NCBI RefSeq assembly: GCF_020911865.1
Contig: NZ_CP087131.1
Coordinates: 3,782,001 to 3,846,000, forward strand
Source: Chryseobacterium sp. C-71
GTDB taxonomy: Bacteria; Bacteroidota; Bacteroidia; Flavobacteriales; Weeksellaceae
Length of the DNA: 64,000 nucleotides
Reading direction: 5' to 3'
Shown here: positions 50,613-59,420 of the stretch, piece after piece
Numbering within the stretch: the first letter of the stretch is position 1
How the letters are laid out: each line of letters opens with the position of its first letter
The notes under the pieces: generated by a model
What the model was told of the DNA's origin: nothing
What the model saw: the letters and a program-made list of their open reading frames with translations, nothing else
Database searches by the model: none
Program-made: the position numbers and the translations under genes

Positions 50613-51976
50613 GGTAGTATCTCACTAACTGTGTAAGTTAAAAAGTTATTCTGTAAAATTTTGAGCCCTTATAGCTCAAAAAATTTTACGGAAATAACTT
50701 TTTATTATTTTTAACCATTACATAGTTATGATCGACAAAGAAGATTTACTAAACAATAAGGATTTCTACAAATCCTTTAAGAACGGGGAAGATTTAACCT
50801 CATTCTTTAAAGAGCTGCACAAAAAAGCAGTAGAACATATGTTGGATGCTGAACTTGACAGCCATCTGGATAATTCAAAACACGAAAAAACCATTAATGG
50901 AAACTATCGGAACGGACACGCAACCAAGAGGATAAAGTCCTCATTCGGCGAATCAGAAATAAAAGTTCCCAGAGATAGGGAAGGCAGTTTTGAACCAGCA
51001 TTAGTTCCAAAGAGACACAATATCATCGATGGTTTGGAGAACATTATCATCTCATTTTATGCTAAAGGGATGAGTGTAAGTGATATTGAAGAGCAAATCA
51101 AAGAAATGTATGATTTTGACGTTTCGACTTCCACCATCTCACGAATCACCAATGCTGTTGCCAGCGAAGTGGTTGCCTGGCAGAACCGACCATTGGATGA
51201 AGTATATCTGATTGTCTGGATGGACGGGATTGTTTTCAAGGTTCGTGAAAACTCCAAGGTCATCAACAAAACCATTTATTTAGCCGTAGGACTCAATCGT
51301 GAAGGTAAAAAAGAAGTTCTCGGGATGTGGCTCGGAAAGAACGAAAGCTCCAGCTTTTGGATGAATGTTCTGACCGATTTAAAAGCTCGTGGCGTAGAAG
51401 ATATTCTCATCACTGCTACCGATAATCTGAATGGATTTACCCAGACCATTCGCTCGGTTTTTCCGCAATCTCAAACCCAAATCTGCGTAGTTCACCAAAT
51501 TAGAAATGCATGTAAATATGTTGTCTGGAAAGATAGGAAAGAATTTTCTGCAGATATGAAACACATTTATACTGCCCCCACAAAAGAAGCGGCAAAAGCA
51601 GCTTTGGACGACTTTGCAACCAAATGGGAAAGTAAATATCTCTATGCAATACAATCCTGGAGAACTCATTGGGACGAATTAACCGTCTTTTTTGAGTTTC
51701 CAATCGAGATTAGAAAAATAATTTACACGACCAATTTAATTGAAAATCTAAACGGGAAAATCCGAAAATACACCAAAAACAAAATGTCTTTCCCTACAGA
51801 TGATGCAGTTATAAAATCTGTTTATTTAGCATTGAAAGAAGCAACTAAAAAATGGACCATGCCCATCCAAAATTGGGGATTGATTTTAAACCAATTTATG
51901 CTTATTTTTGAAAATAGGCTCAGATTATAAATCTAAGCCCTAACTTTTTAATTTACACACTTAATGGGACAGTGTC
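50613..51976 (+). mobile_element. IS256-family insertion sequence, 1364 bp
   Basis: Ends are imperfect inverted repeats whose inner part (TTAAAAAGTTA, TGTGTAA) is exact (left 50630-50651; right 51940-51961). TTAATATG is repeated on both sides (50605-50612 and 51977-51984), an 8-bp target duplication typical of IS256. A hairpin near 50639-50702 lies before the transposase. It inserted 7 bp beyond the bglX stop and broke no gene. Confidence 0.92.
50728..51930 (+). CDS. IS256 family transposase (mutator type)
   Basis: 400 residues with the mutator-type domains: N-terminal [12 protein letters not shown] core with [10 protein letters not shown] (first Asp near 171), [12 protein letters not shown] (second Asp near 232) and ending [18 protein letters not shown] (Glu near 336), the family's most conserved block. 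Frame is intact and normal length. Cytoplasmic, DNA binding. A strong hairpin upstream may keep outside transcripts from entering. Confidence 0.96.
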   Translation: MIDKEDLLNNKDFYKSFKNGEDLTSFFKELHKKAVEHMLDAELDSHLDNSKHEKTINGNYRNGHATKRIKSSFGESEIKVPRDREGSFEPALVPKRHNIIDGLENIIISFYAKGMSVSDIEEQIKEMYDFDVSTSTISRITNAVASEVVAWQNRPLDEVYLIVWMDGIVFKVRENSKVINKTIYLAVGLNREGKKEVLGMWLGKNESSSFWMNVLTDLKARGVEDILITATDNLNGFTQTIRSVFPQSQTQICVVHQIRNACKYVVWKDRKEFSADMKHIYTAPTKEAAKAALDDFATKWESKYLYAIQSWRTHWDELTVFFEFPIEIRKIIYTTNLIENLNGKIRKYTKNKMSFPTDDAVIKSVYLALKEATKKWTMPIQNWGLILNQFMLIFENRLRL

Positions 51977-51990
51977 TTAATATGATTAAA

Positions 51991-54252
51991 TTATTGTAGG
52001 GTAAATTTAACTTTCGTTTTAATAGCATCAGAAGAATTTCCGATTTGTGCTTCAAAATCTCCGGGTTCTGCAACCCAGTCGTGTTTTTGTACATCAAAAT
52101 AGCTTAACGCCGATTTGTCGATTGTGAAAGTCACTTCTTTTTGTTCACCAGGATTTAAAAATACTTTTTCAAAACCTTTCAACTCCTTTGCAGGACGTTC
52201 AACAGATGATTTTACGTCGGTGATGTATAGCTGAGCCACTTCAGCTCCTGCTTTTTTACCTGTGTTTTTTACAGTAACCGTGAACGTGATTTTATCGTCC
52301 TGATTCATCGTTGATTTGTCTGCTTTTGCTTTTCCGAACTCAAAAGTGGTGTAGCTTAAACCATGACCGAAGCTGAATAATGGTTTGATCTTTTTCGTGT
52401 CATGCCAACGGTAACCCACGAAAATTCCTTCGTTATATTTGATGTTGATCGGGTTTTTCTGATCTTTACCTTTTCCGGCTGCCAATTCTTCTTTATTTCC
52501 GGGATATTCTCCCATTGTATGAGCTGAGTTGTCCTCCAGCTTTACAGGAAATGTAAATGGAAGTTTTCCTGAAGGATTCGCATCACCCGATAAAACAGAA
52601 GCGATAGAATTTCCGGCTTCAGAACCTAAGTACCAGCCTTGAACGATAGAAGGAACTTCTTTAATCCACGGCATGGCTACTGCATTTCCGCTTACTAAAA
52701 CTACAGTGAAATTCTTATTTGCTTTTGCTAAAGCGGAAATCACGTTGTCCTGATTATACGGAAGTCCGTAACTTTTTCTGTCATTTCCTTCACTGTCCTG
52801 AAAGTCAGATTTGTTTAATCCGCCTACGAAAATCACATAATCTGATTTTTTAGCGAGTTCAACCGCTTCATTCAGTAATTCTTCTGGTGAACGGCTGTCT
52901 TTCAAATCCTGACCAGACTTTACACCATTGTATTCACCTCCAACATCTCCAACATAACCTCTTGCAAACTGTACATCAGAGTTTTTTCCAAATTTAGCTT
53001 TGATTCCGTCTAAAGGTAAAGTTTCATATTTTACTTTTAAAGAAGATGAACCACCGCCGACAGTCATTACCTTGATAGCATTTTCACCGATAACGGCAAT
53101 TTTTTTAGCTTTATTGATGTCTATAGGAAGTACGTTTCCTTGATTTTTCAACAAAACAATTCCTTCTTCACCGATTTCTTTTGCAACAGCTTTATGTTCG
53201 TCAGAAGCAATGTTTCCAAAAGGTTTTTTGGTGTTCATCGTGGTTTTATAAGCTAAACGTAAAAGTCTTGTCACCTTATCGTCAAGCTCTGCAGTTCCTA
53301 CTTTTCCTGATTTAATTAAATCTAAATAGGGTTTTGCTAAATAATAATTATCATAAGCATTTCTTGTTCCGGCAGAAAGTCCGTTTGTCCAGCTTCCGAA
53401 TTCTACGTCTAATCCGTTGTGAATTGCCTGTTCGGTATTGTTTACTGCACCCCAATCAGAAACCACCACGCCTTTGTATTTCCATTCTCCTTTAAGAATA
53501 TCATTTAAAAGATATTTGTTCTGGCTCGCGTACTGATTTTTGTACATGTCATAAGCGCCCATAATCGTCCAAGAATCTCCCTCAGTCACCGCTGCTTTAA
53601 AGGGCGGAAGGTAAATTTCATACAAAGCTCTGTCATCCACAATTACGTTGCTCGTATGACGGAACATTTCCTGATTGTTTAAGGCAAAATGTTTCACAGA
53701 AGTGGCCACTCCGTTAGACTGCACTCCCTGAATGTACGGAACGACCATTTTGGAAGTCAGATAAGGATCTTCACCCATGTATTCGAAGTTTCTTCCGTTC
53801 AAAGGTGTTCTGTAAATGTTAACTCCGGGTCCTAAAAGGATGTCTTTCTTTCTGTATCTTGCTTCTTCACCTAATGCTTTACCGTAGTTCCATGACATTT
53901 TTTTGTTCCATGTTGCGGATAAAGCTGTTAGAGCAGGGTAGGCGATAATGGAGTCGTTGGTCCATCCGGCCTGATCCCATTCATCCCACATTACTTCTGG
54001 GCGAACTCCATGCGGACCGTCGGTTGTCCAGAATTCAGGAATTCCCAATCTTGGAACTCCTGGCGAACTGAACTTTGATTGTGCATGAAGCATGGCCACT
54101 TTTTCTTCAAGTGTCATTCTGGAAAGCGCATCCTGAATTCGCTGTTCAACAGGTTTAGATTCGTCTAAGTAAACAGGCGTTGTATTGGTTTGAGCCATTG
54201 CAGAAGCAGATATTAGCGTAAACAAACTTAAGAGTACAGTTTTCTTCAACAT
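51991..54252 (-). CDS. bglX: Periplasmic beta-glucosidase BglX (GH3)
   Basis: 753 residues with signal peptide (to AMAQ). GH3 N-terminal barrel with substrate Asp-Gly motif TDGPHGVR near 77-84, KHFALNNQE near 187-195, and nucleophile D266 in VVVSDWGAV. The second domain follows (GLNKSDFQDSEGNDR) and then a fibronectin III-like C-terminus (about 650-753, AKADKSTMNQ to KVKFTLQ). It hydrolyses beta-linked glucose from cello- or other oligosaccharides in the periplasm. An IS256 lies right after its stop. No polysaccharide-utilisation genes are beside it. Confidence 0.94.
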   Translation of the reverse strand: MLKKTVLLSLFTLISASAMAQTNTTPVYLDESKPVEQRIQDALSRMTLEEKVAMLHAQSKFSSPGVPRLGIPEFWTTDGPHGVRPEVMWDEWDQAGWTNDSIIAYPALTALSATWNKKMSWNYGKALGEEARYRKKDILLGPGVNIYRTPLNGRNFEYMGEDPYLTSKMVVPYIQGVQSNGVATSVKHFALNNQEMFRHTSNVIVDDRALYEIYLPPFKAAVTEGDSWTIMGAYDMYKNQYASQNKYLLNDILKGEWKYKGVVVSDWGAVNNTEQAIHNGLDVEFGSWTNGLSAGTRNAYDNYYLAKPYLDLIKSGKVGTAELDDKVTRLLRLAYKTTMNTKKPFGNIASDEHKAVAKEIGEEGIVLLKNQGNVLPIDINKAKKIAVIGENAIKVMTVGGGSSSLKVKYETLPLDGIKAKFGKNSDVQFARGYVGDVGGEYNGVKSGQDLKDSRSPEELLNEAVELAKKSDYVIFVGGLNKSDFQDSEGNDRKSYGLPYNQDNVISALAKANKNFTVVLVSGNAVAMPWIKEVPSIVQGWYLGSEAGNSIASVLSGDANPSGKLPFTFPVKLEDNSAHTMGEYPGNKEELAAGKGKDQKNPINIKYNEGIFVGYRWHDTKKIKPLFSFGHGLSYTTFEFGKAKADKSTMNQDDKITFTVTVKNTGKKAGAEVAQLYITDVKSSVERPAKELKGFEKVFLNPGEQKEVTFTIDKSALSYFDVQKHDWVAEPGDFEAQIGNSSDAIKTKVKFTLQ

Positions 54253-54404
54253 AAAAAACTTTTTATTTGATTACTTACAAAAGTAGGTAAAATAATTATT
54301 ATCTCAAATTGAGAAAATAAGTTTTTGGAAAAATGGTTATTTTTAACCAATACACTGTGATTAATTGTAGAGTTAATTTTAAATATTTAAAAGTTTAAAA
54401 TGTG

Positions 54405-54498
54405 AAAAATTCATCTCGCAGATAATACAGATTTAGCAGATTAATAAAAGCATAAAATAAAATCTGCTTAATTAGCTTAATCAGCGAGATAAATTTTT
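54405..54498. repeat. MITE-like inverted-repeat element
   Basis: AAAAATTCATCTCGCAGAT (54405-54423) and ATCAGCGAGATAAATTTTT (54480-54498) are inverted copies with 17 of 19 matching, enclosing a further dyad (TTTAGCAGATT and AATCTGCTTAA). The 94-bp unit lies between bglX and metQ. No ORF. Similar sequences recur between flavobacterial genes, possibly as small nonautonomous mobile units. Confidence 0.65.
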
Positions 54499-54534
54499 AA
54501 TTATTTAGTGAAATAAAAATAATTTTAAAATAAA

Positions 54535-54574
54535 AACATCGCTTCGAAGGCAAAGGTTTTTCCGAAACGATGTT
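54535..54574 (-). terminator. Probable terminator of metNIQ
   Basis: On the minus strand AACATCG/CGATGTT arms enclose an inner TTCGG/CGAAG pairing, with TTTTTAT following. It lies about 130 bp after the metQ stop. Confidence 0.6.
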
Positions 54575-54705
54575 ATAATAATAGTATCTTTTGCGAGTTC
54601 AGAGTTTAAAATTTAGAGGTGTTTAACTATCTCGTCTTTTTGCTTTCGCAAAAATCCACTCCTTTAGAGAAGGGGAATTTAAAAACCATCAACCAACAAC
54701 CAAAA

Positions 54706-55512
54706 CTACCATCCTTTTACAGCACCACCTTTAAAAATTTCTTCAGCTTTGTCTTCCACTTCTTTAGACTGATATGCTTTTAAAAAGTTCTTCACTTTTT
54801 CATCATTTTTATTGTCTTCTCGTGAAACCACAACATTCATATAAGGAGAATCTTTGTCTTCTTTAAAAATTCCGTTTTTGTTGGCGTCTAATCCGGCTTG
54901 TGCTGCAAAATTATTGTTAATGATAGCGATTACGACTTCTTTATCATCCAGAACCCTTGGAAGTTGAGGTGCTTCTATTTCGAGAATCTTCAGCTGCTTT
55001 GGGTTTTCAGTAATGTCGGTTACTTTAGGCAATAATCCGATTCCGTCTTTTAATTTTAACAATCCATTTTTCTGTAAAAGAAGAAGAGAACGACCGCCGT
55101 TGGTTGGGTCATTGGGAATCACAATCGTGCTTCCATTTTGTAATTCAGAGATGCTTTTTATCTTTTTTGAATAGGCAACAATCGGATAAACAAATGTGTT
55201 TCCGATTACAGCTAATTTATAACCTCGCTGTTTCGACTGTTCGTTAAGATAAGGAACGTGTTGAAAAGCGTTGGCATCGATGTCACCATTATTCAAAGCC
55301 TCGTTGGGAACTACATAATCGTTGAATGAAACCAGTTCCACCTCAAGATTATATTTTTCTTTGGCTACTTTTTTGGCAGTTTCTGCAATCTCTTGTTCAG
55401 GACCGGAAGTTATCCCGACTTTAATGAAATTAGGATCATCTTTTTTTGGAGAATTACACGCTCCGAATAAGAGCAATCCAGCTGCTAAACTTAGAATTTT
55501 TATTTTTTTCAT
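54706..55512 (-). CDS. metQ: Methionine ABC transporter substrate-binding lipoprotein MetQ
   Basis: 268 residues. Lipobox LLFGAC (Cys19), then an NlpA/MetQ substrate-binding fold: VGITSGPEQEIAETAK near 33, VELVSFNDYVVPNEALNNGDIDANAFQH near 55-82 (methionine site strand), and ITENPKQLKILEIEAPQLPRVL near 165-186. It binds methionine in the periplasm and delivers it to MetI. Third gene of metN-metI-metQ; a 180-bp gap separates it from metI, with small repeats inside. Length is normal. Confidence 0.93.
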   Translation of the reverse strand: MKKIKILSLAAGLLLFGACNSPKKDDPNFIKVGITSGPEQEIAETAKKVAKEKYNLEVELVSFNDYVVPNEALNNGDIDANAFQHVPYLNEQSKQRGYKLAVIGNTFVYPIVAYSKKIKSISELQNGSTIVIPNDPTNGGRSLLLLQKNGLLKLKDGIGLLPKVTDITENPKQLKILEIEAPQLPRVLDDKEVVIAIINNNFAAQAGLDANKNGIFKEDKDSPYMNVVVSREDNKNDEKVKNFLKAYQSKEVEDKAEEIFKGGAVKGW

Positions 55513-55651
55513 TGTAAATTATTTTTTATTTTAAAAGTTGGGTGTTGGATGATGGGAGCTGGATGTTTATTCAGTAATATTGAATAATGAGAAATTATAA
55601 ATTAGATATCTCTCTATTTTTGAAATTTTATAAATCTGTTCTCGTTGCTAC

Positions 55652-55679
55652 AAACTCTAAAACTCTAAAACTCTAAAAC
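55652..55679. repeat. Octamer tandem repeat between metI and metQ
   Basis: The unit AAACTCTA is repeated 3.5 times. It lies in a non-coding gap of about 180 bp together with a GTTGGGTGTTGGATGATGGG-like run. No function is evident. Confidence 0.7.
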
Positions 55680-55692
55680 ACTCCCACTCAAC

Positions 55693-56349
55693 TCAACGAT
55701 GATCAAACCTCTTCGCTAAGCGGTCGCCCGAAAACTGAATGATAAACACCAAAGCTACCAGCAAGCCAAGCACAAGATTCATAATCAAAGCGTCATAGCC
55801 AATATATCCGTACTGATACCCGATTTGTCCCAATCCACCGGCTCCGACAGCTCCACCCATTGCGGAATATCCGACCAAAGTGATGAGAGTGATCGTCGCA
55901 TTATTAATGAGTGAAGGCAAAGCTTCTGGCAACAGTACTTTTTTGATAATTTGAAACGGTGTTGCTCCTAATGCTCTCGCAGTTTCAATCAAACCATTTG
56001 GAATTTCCAAAAGACTGTTTTCAACTAATCTTGCAATAAACGGTGCAGCACCAATACTTAAAGGAACCAATGCTGCATTCATTCCGATGGAAGTTCCTAC
56101 CAGAGATCTTGTGAAAGGAATCATCCAGACAATCAGAATAATAAAAGGAATCGACCTGAAAATATTAATCAAAACCGACAGGATTCTATTGTAAATTGTA
56201 TTTTCTAAAAGCTGCCCTTTTCGGGTGACAAAAAGTAGAATTCCAACAGGAAGACCAAGCACGAAACCGAAAAATCCTGATACAAAAGTCATATAAACGG
56301 TTTCCCAGACTCCTTTTGAAAGAAGTGAAAGTACAGTGTCACTAAGCAT
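55693..56349 (-). CDS. metI: Methionine ABC transporter permease MetI
   Basis: 218 residues with five or six membrane helices. The MetI EAA loop is ETARALGATPFQIIKKVLLPEALP near 122-145, which contacts the ATPase. Helices include VYMTFVSGFFGFVLGLPVGILLF near 18-40 and LVLGLLVALVFIIQFSGD at the end. The N-terminus overlaps the end of metN by 8 bp, so it is translationally coupled. It carries methionine through the inner membrane with MetN. Confidence 0.95.
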   Translation of the reverse strand: MLSDTVLSLLSKGVWETVYMTFVSGFFGFVLGLPVGILLFVTRKGQLLENTIYNRILSVLINIFRSIPFIILIVWMIPFTRSLVGTSIGMNAALVPLSIGAAPFIARLVENSLLEIPNGLIETARALGATPFQIIKKVLLPEALPSLINNATITLITLVGYSAMGGAVGAGGLGQIGYQYGYIGYDALIMNLVLGLLVALVFIIQFSGDRLAKRFDHR

Positions 56350-57370
56350 AACCTTTTAAAGTATTTTGAATGTTATTCTGATTAAAATAATAGATGGCTT
56401 TTTGGTTTTCTTCGCTTTCACCTTTCAGGTGCAGGAGAAGTTTCCCAAAATTGGAATCTCCCAAATATTCTACATCAGCTTTCAGAAGTTTGTATGGAAT
56501 TTTATATTGATCGTAAATGATTGAAAGCAGTTCTTCAACGCTTATTTTTTCGTTTAATTCGATTTCAACCAAAGGAAAAAGTCCGGCTTGCGGCTCTTTC
56601 TGTAGTTTTTTGTTGAGTTCTTGCGGTATAGTCATAACACCTGAGTTTAAAAATTGTTTTATGATGGGATTTTCTTTGTTAGAAATAATTTCGCTCAAAG
56701 TCCCTTTTGTTACTAATTGTCCTTTATCGATTACGGCAACGTGGTTACAGATCGCTTTGATGACTTCCATTTCGTGAGTGATCAATAAAATCGTGATCCC
56801 CAAACGGTGGTTGATGTCTCTCAACAACTGCAAAATAGATTCCGTGGTTGCCGGATCGAGCGCGCTTGTCGCTTCGTCGCAGAGTAGGAGATAAGGATCA
56901 TTGGCTAAAGCTCTCGCAATGGCAACCCTTTGTTTTTGTCCACCAGATAAACTTTTAGGATAATCATGAGCTTTATCTTCCAAACCGACGATTTTTAAAA
57001 GTTCGCTGACCTTTTCACGGATTTTGTCTTTACTTAAATTGTCCAATTCCAGAGGAAGTGCGATATTTTCAAAAACTGTTCTCGATGAAAGCAGATTGAA
57101 ATGTTGGAAAATCATTCCGATTTTTTTACGCTCTTTTGCGAGTTGTCTTGATTTTAATTTGGTGAAATCGGTTCCGTTGATGATGATTTGTCCGTTATCA
57201 GGTCTTTCCAAAAGATTGACGGTGCGGATTAATGTGCTTTTTCCGGCTCCCGAAAATCCGATGATTCCTACGATATCGCCTTTCTCAATGCTGAGATTGA
57301 CATCATCTAAAGCTTTAAAAGACTGTTTTTTCTGATGAAAAGTCTTTGTTATGTTTTTGATTTCTATCAT
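56342..57370 (-). CDS. metN: Methionine ABC transporter ATPase MetN
   Basis: 342 residues. ATPase core: Walker A GFSGAGKST near 38, Q-loop MIFQHFNLLSSRTV near 86, signature LSGGQKQR near 141, Walker B LLLCDEATSALD near 161, switch His near 196. The C-terminal NIL domain (about 260-340, PLVEIELNEKISVEELLSII) is the methionine-sensing regulatory domain of MetN. First gene of the operon. Its upstream leader holds a Met-rich peptide and terminator (see 57388-57552). Confidence 0.96.
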   Translation of the reverse strand: MIEIKNITKTFHQKKQSFKALDDVNLSIEKGDIVGIIGFSGAGKSTLIRTVNLLERPDNGQIIINGTDFTKLKSRQLAKERKKIGMIFQHFNLLSSRTVFENIALPLELDNLSKDKIREKVSELLKIVGLEDKAHDYPKSLSGGQKQRVAIARALANDPYLLLCDEATSALDPATTESILQLLRDINHRLGITILLITHEMEVIKAICNHVAVIDKGQLVTKGTLSEIISNKENPIIKQFLNSGVMTIPQELNKKLQKEPQAGLFPLVEIELNEKISVEELLSIIYDQYKIPYKLLKADVEYLGDSNFGKLLLHLKGESEENQKAIYYFNQNNIQNTLKGYA

Positions 57371-57387
57371 TTTTTGAATTGTTATTA

Positions 57388-57421
57388 AATAAAAAAGGCT
57401 TTACAACGTGGTAAAGCCTTT
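57388..57421 (-). terminator. Intrinsic terminator (attenuator) in front of metN
   Basis: AAAGGCTTTAC/GTAAAGCCTTT perfect 11-bp stem with a CACGTT loop (57394-57421) followed on the minus strand by TTTTTT. It lies 18 bp upstream of the metN ATG, between the leader ORF and the operon, so it must stop transcription before metN unless prevented. Confidence 0.9.
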
Positions 57422-57447
57422 AAAAATATGTCATAATAAAAGTAAGG

Positions 57448-57552
57448 TCATCCACTAAAATTCACATATAAAGGCATACAGCATTGCATCATCATACTAT
57501 TGATGTTGATCATTTTCATTGAATTGTATCTGAATTTTGTTTTCATTTTCAT
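57448..57552 (-). CDS. Met-rich leader peptide of metNIQ (attenuation control)
   Basis: A 34-codon ORF (ATG 57550-57552, TGA 57448-57450) holds eight Met codons (positions 1, 3, 12, 14, 20, 21, 22, 26) and Cys 24-25 in a run SMMMQCCMPL. It ends 26 bp before the terminator stem. Its codons 26-28 contain GCCTTTA (57469-57475), which can pair with TAAAGGC (57416-57422) of the terminator 5' arm, so an antiterminator is possible. This is the design of amino-acid-starvation attenuators (his, trp, met leaders). No SAM riboswitch motif is seen. Confidence 0.75.
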   Translation of the reverse strand: MKMKTKFRYNSMKMININSMMMQCCMPLYVNFSG

Positions 57553-57573
57553 TTCCAAACCTGATTACGGGTG

Positions 57574-57581
57574 CAAATATA
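57574..57581 (-). promoter_or_regulatory. Putative metNIQ promoter (-7 box)
   Basis: TATATTTG on the minus strand matches TAnnTTTG about 22 bp before the leader ATG. A clear -33 TTTG is missing; the dyad at 57599-57619 lies at that place instead. Confidence 0.5.
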
Positions 57582-57598
57582 AAACATATATTTTTATT

Positions 57599-57619
57599 AG
57601 TCTACTAAAAAAGTAGACT
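57599..57619. promoter_or_regulatory. Dyad operator candidate upstream of metNIQ
   Basis: AGTCTACT-AAAAA-AGTAGACT is a perfect 8-bp inverted repeat with 5-bp spacer, positioned where the -33 element should be. It suggests a dimeric regulator (activator or repressor, perhaps Rrf2-type) in addition to attenuation. No regulator gene is adjacent. Confidence 0.55.
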
Positions 57620-57753
57620 TTATTTAGTTTGAATTTTATTCTTTAGTTTAATGTTCTTTAAATCATGTTGTTATGTTTTAGTTTTGTTATGCTGATTTTA
57701 ATCATGTTTACTTTTAAAATTGTTTTTCTGCAGAAAAATACTATTTTAGGTTT

Positions 57754-58499
57754 ATGAAAATTCAAATCATCAGCGATTTGCATCAGGAATTCGGCTCTTC
57801 TGATTTATCTTTTGATAACGCAGATGTTGTCGTATTGGCAGGAGACGTCAATCTAGGAACAAAGGGAATTGAGTGGATTAAAACTAAAATTCCTGACAAG
57901 CCCGTAATTTACGTTCTTGGAAATCATGAATATTACAAAGGTTCTTATCCGAAAACTTTAAATAAAATAAAAGAAGCTGCAAAAGATTCTAATGTCTCAG
58001 TTCTGGAAGATTCTTTTGTAAATATTGAAGATGTAAGATTTCACGGAGCAACTTTGTGGACAGATTTTTCGATTTTTGGTGACCCTCGATTTTATGGAAT
58101 GACCTGTCAGTATGTGATGAATGATTATAAGAAAATCACTCGTGATCCATCCTATTCAAAGATGAGAAGTATTGATACTTTCAAAATTCATCAATTCTCA
58201 AGACATTGGCTCAAAGAAAGTCTGGAAAATTCTCAAGGAATGAAAAATATTGTTGTTACGCATCATGCACCAAGTCTGCAATCTGTTCCTGAACATTTTA
58301 AAAATGATCCGGTCACCTCGGCGTATGCTTCCAACTTGGAGGATTTTATTAAAAACATCAGCCGATGTATTGGGTTCACGGACATATTCATACGCCAACA
58401 AGATATAAAATTGGTGAAACAGAAATTATCTGCAATCCGCATGGCTATATTACAGAAAAGTATAACGGCTATGATAAAGAGTTGATTATAGAAATTTAA
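57754..58499 (+). pseudogene. Metallophosphoesterase, frameshifted near the 3' end
   Basis: Frame 1 (57754-58485) encodes a calcineurin-like phosphoesterase: SDLHQEFG (D, H metal site), VVLAGDVNLG, YVLGNHEYYKGSY and VTHHAPS. After FIKN it turns to unlike residues. In the other frame from about 58360 the expected end follows: QPMYWVHGHIHTPTRYKIGE, then the C-terminus to a stop at 58497-58499, including the GHIH metal ligands. A one-base loss near 58358-58364 explains it. The present frame lacks GHIH, so the product would be inactive, unless this is a sequence error. Confidence 0.85.
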
Positions 58500-58611
58500 T
58501 GCTGTTACCATTTCATATAATTTTAAAGTTTTAAAAAATGTACATGATTTTTCAAAATCCCGTAAAGTAAAAGTCTTACTTCTTCGTCTCTTTCAGCAAA
58601 GGTTTAAAACC

Positions 58612-59175
58612 ATGAAAACTATGAAGAATACAAACATTCAAGACGGAATTATTCTGATTCCTGATTTCAGTGGATTCACTGAATTTGTGTTCAATACAAA
58701 ACTTTATACCGGCGAATATATTGTAAGACAACTACTTTCTATTTTGATTGATGTAAACAATCAGTATTTTGATATTTCTGAAATTGAGGGCGATGCGATT
58801 TTGTTCTATAAATACGATCAAAAACCTTCCTACCAAAAAGTTTCAAAGATGCTTCGAAATATGAGAAATGCTTTCAATATGAAAATTCTGGAACTGAGCG
58901 AAATGTTGAATACCACCATCGAATTATCATTAAAATTTATCGTCCACTACGGAAAATTTACACAATACAACATCGGAAGTTTCAAAAAACTATACGGAAA
59001 ACCGATTGTGGAAGCCCATCAAATGTTGAAAAATGATTTGGCTGAGCAACCTTCTTATGCTTTGTACAGTCATTCTTTTTTGGAGAATTCTCAGAAAGAC
59101 GAAGCTGATTCAAATAAAGAACCGATGCATGTGTCAGAAGTTGGCGCGATTCAATATTTTGGAAGTGTAGATTAG
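58612..59175 (+). CDS. DUF2652 protein
   Basis: 187 residues. FILIPDFSGFTEFVFNTKL-type N-terminus (about 13-30), then EIEGDAILFYKYD near 57-69 and LKFIVHYGKFTQYNIGSFKKLYGKPIVEAHQ near 106-136. This is the DUF2652 pattern, distantly related to class III nucleotide cyclase-like folds (GDAIL resembles the metal site). No catalytic set is complete, so cyclase activity is unlikely. Cytoplasmic, stand-alone. Confidence 0.8.
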   Translation: MKTMKNTNIQDGIILIPDFSGFTEFVFNTKLYTGEYIVRQLLSILIDVNNQYFDISEIEGDAILFYKYDQKPSYQKVSKMLRNMRNAFNMKILELSEMLNTTIELSLKFIVHYGKFTQYNIGSFKKLYGKPIVEAHQMLKNDLAEQPSYALYSHSFLENSQKDEADSNKEPMHVSEVGAIQYFGSVD

Positions 59176-59248
59176 CAATTTATTATTAATTCTTTGTTAT
59201 CTGCTATTGTTAACGTCTGGAGAAATTCGGATGTTTTTGTCTTATTAA

Positions 59249-59328
59249 ATTGTCATTCTGAACGAAATGAAATGGAGTGAAGAATCTTTTTTTCATTGAA
59301 GATATTCTTTCTTCTTCAGAATGATAAT
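59249..59328. repeat. Intergenic dyad of the GTCATTCTGAA type
   Basis: ATTGTCATTCTGAA and TTCAGAATGATAAT are inverted arms (13 of 14 match) around a 52-bp middle that itself partly pairs (GAATC and GATATTC). This form is a frequent extragenic repeat in flavobacteria. It lies before topB. Confidence 0.7.
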
Positions 59329-59420
59329 ACTAAATTTGATTATCAGTTTTAGTATTAACTAAATTGAAATTCCAAAAAAAATACCGACTTTTGCACCCCT
59401 TTCAATAATTCCGAATATTC

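Noticed and set aside
57371..57753. SAM riboswitch upstream of metN
   Set aside because: None of the known SAM-I, SAM-II or SAM-III core sequences was seen; the Met-rich ORF and terminator explain the region better.
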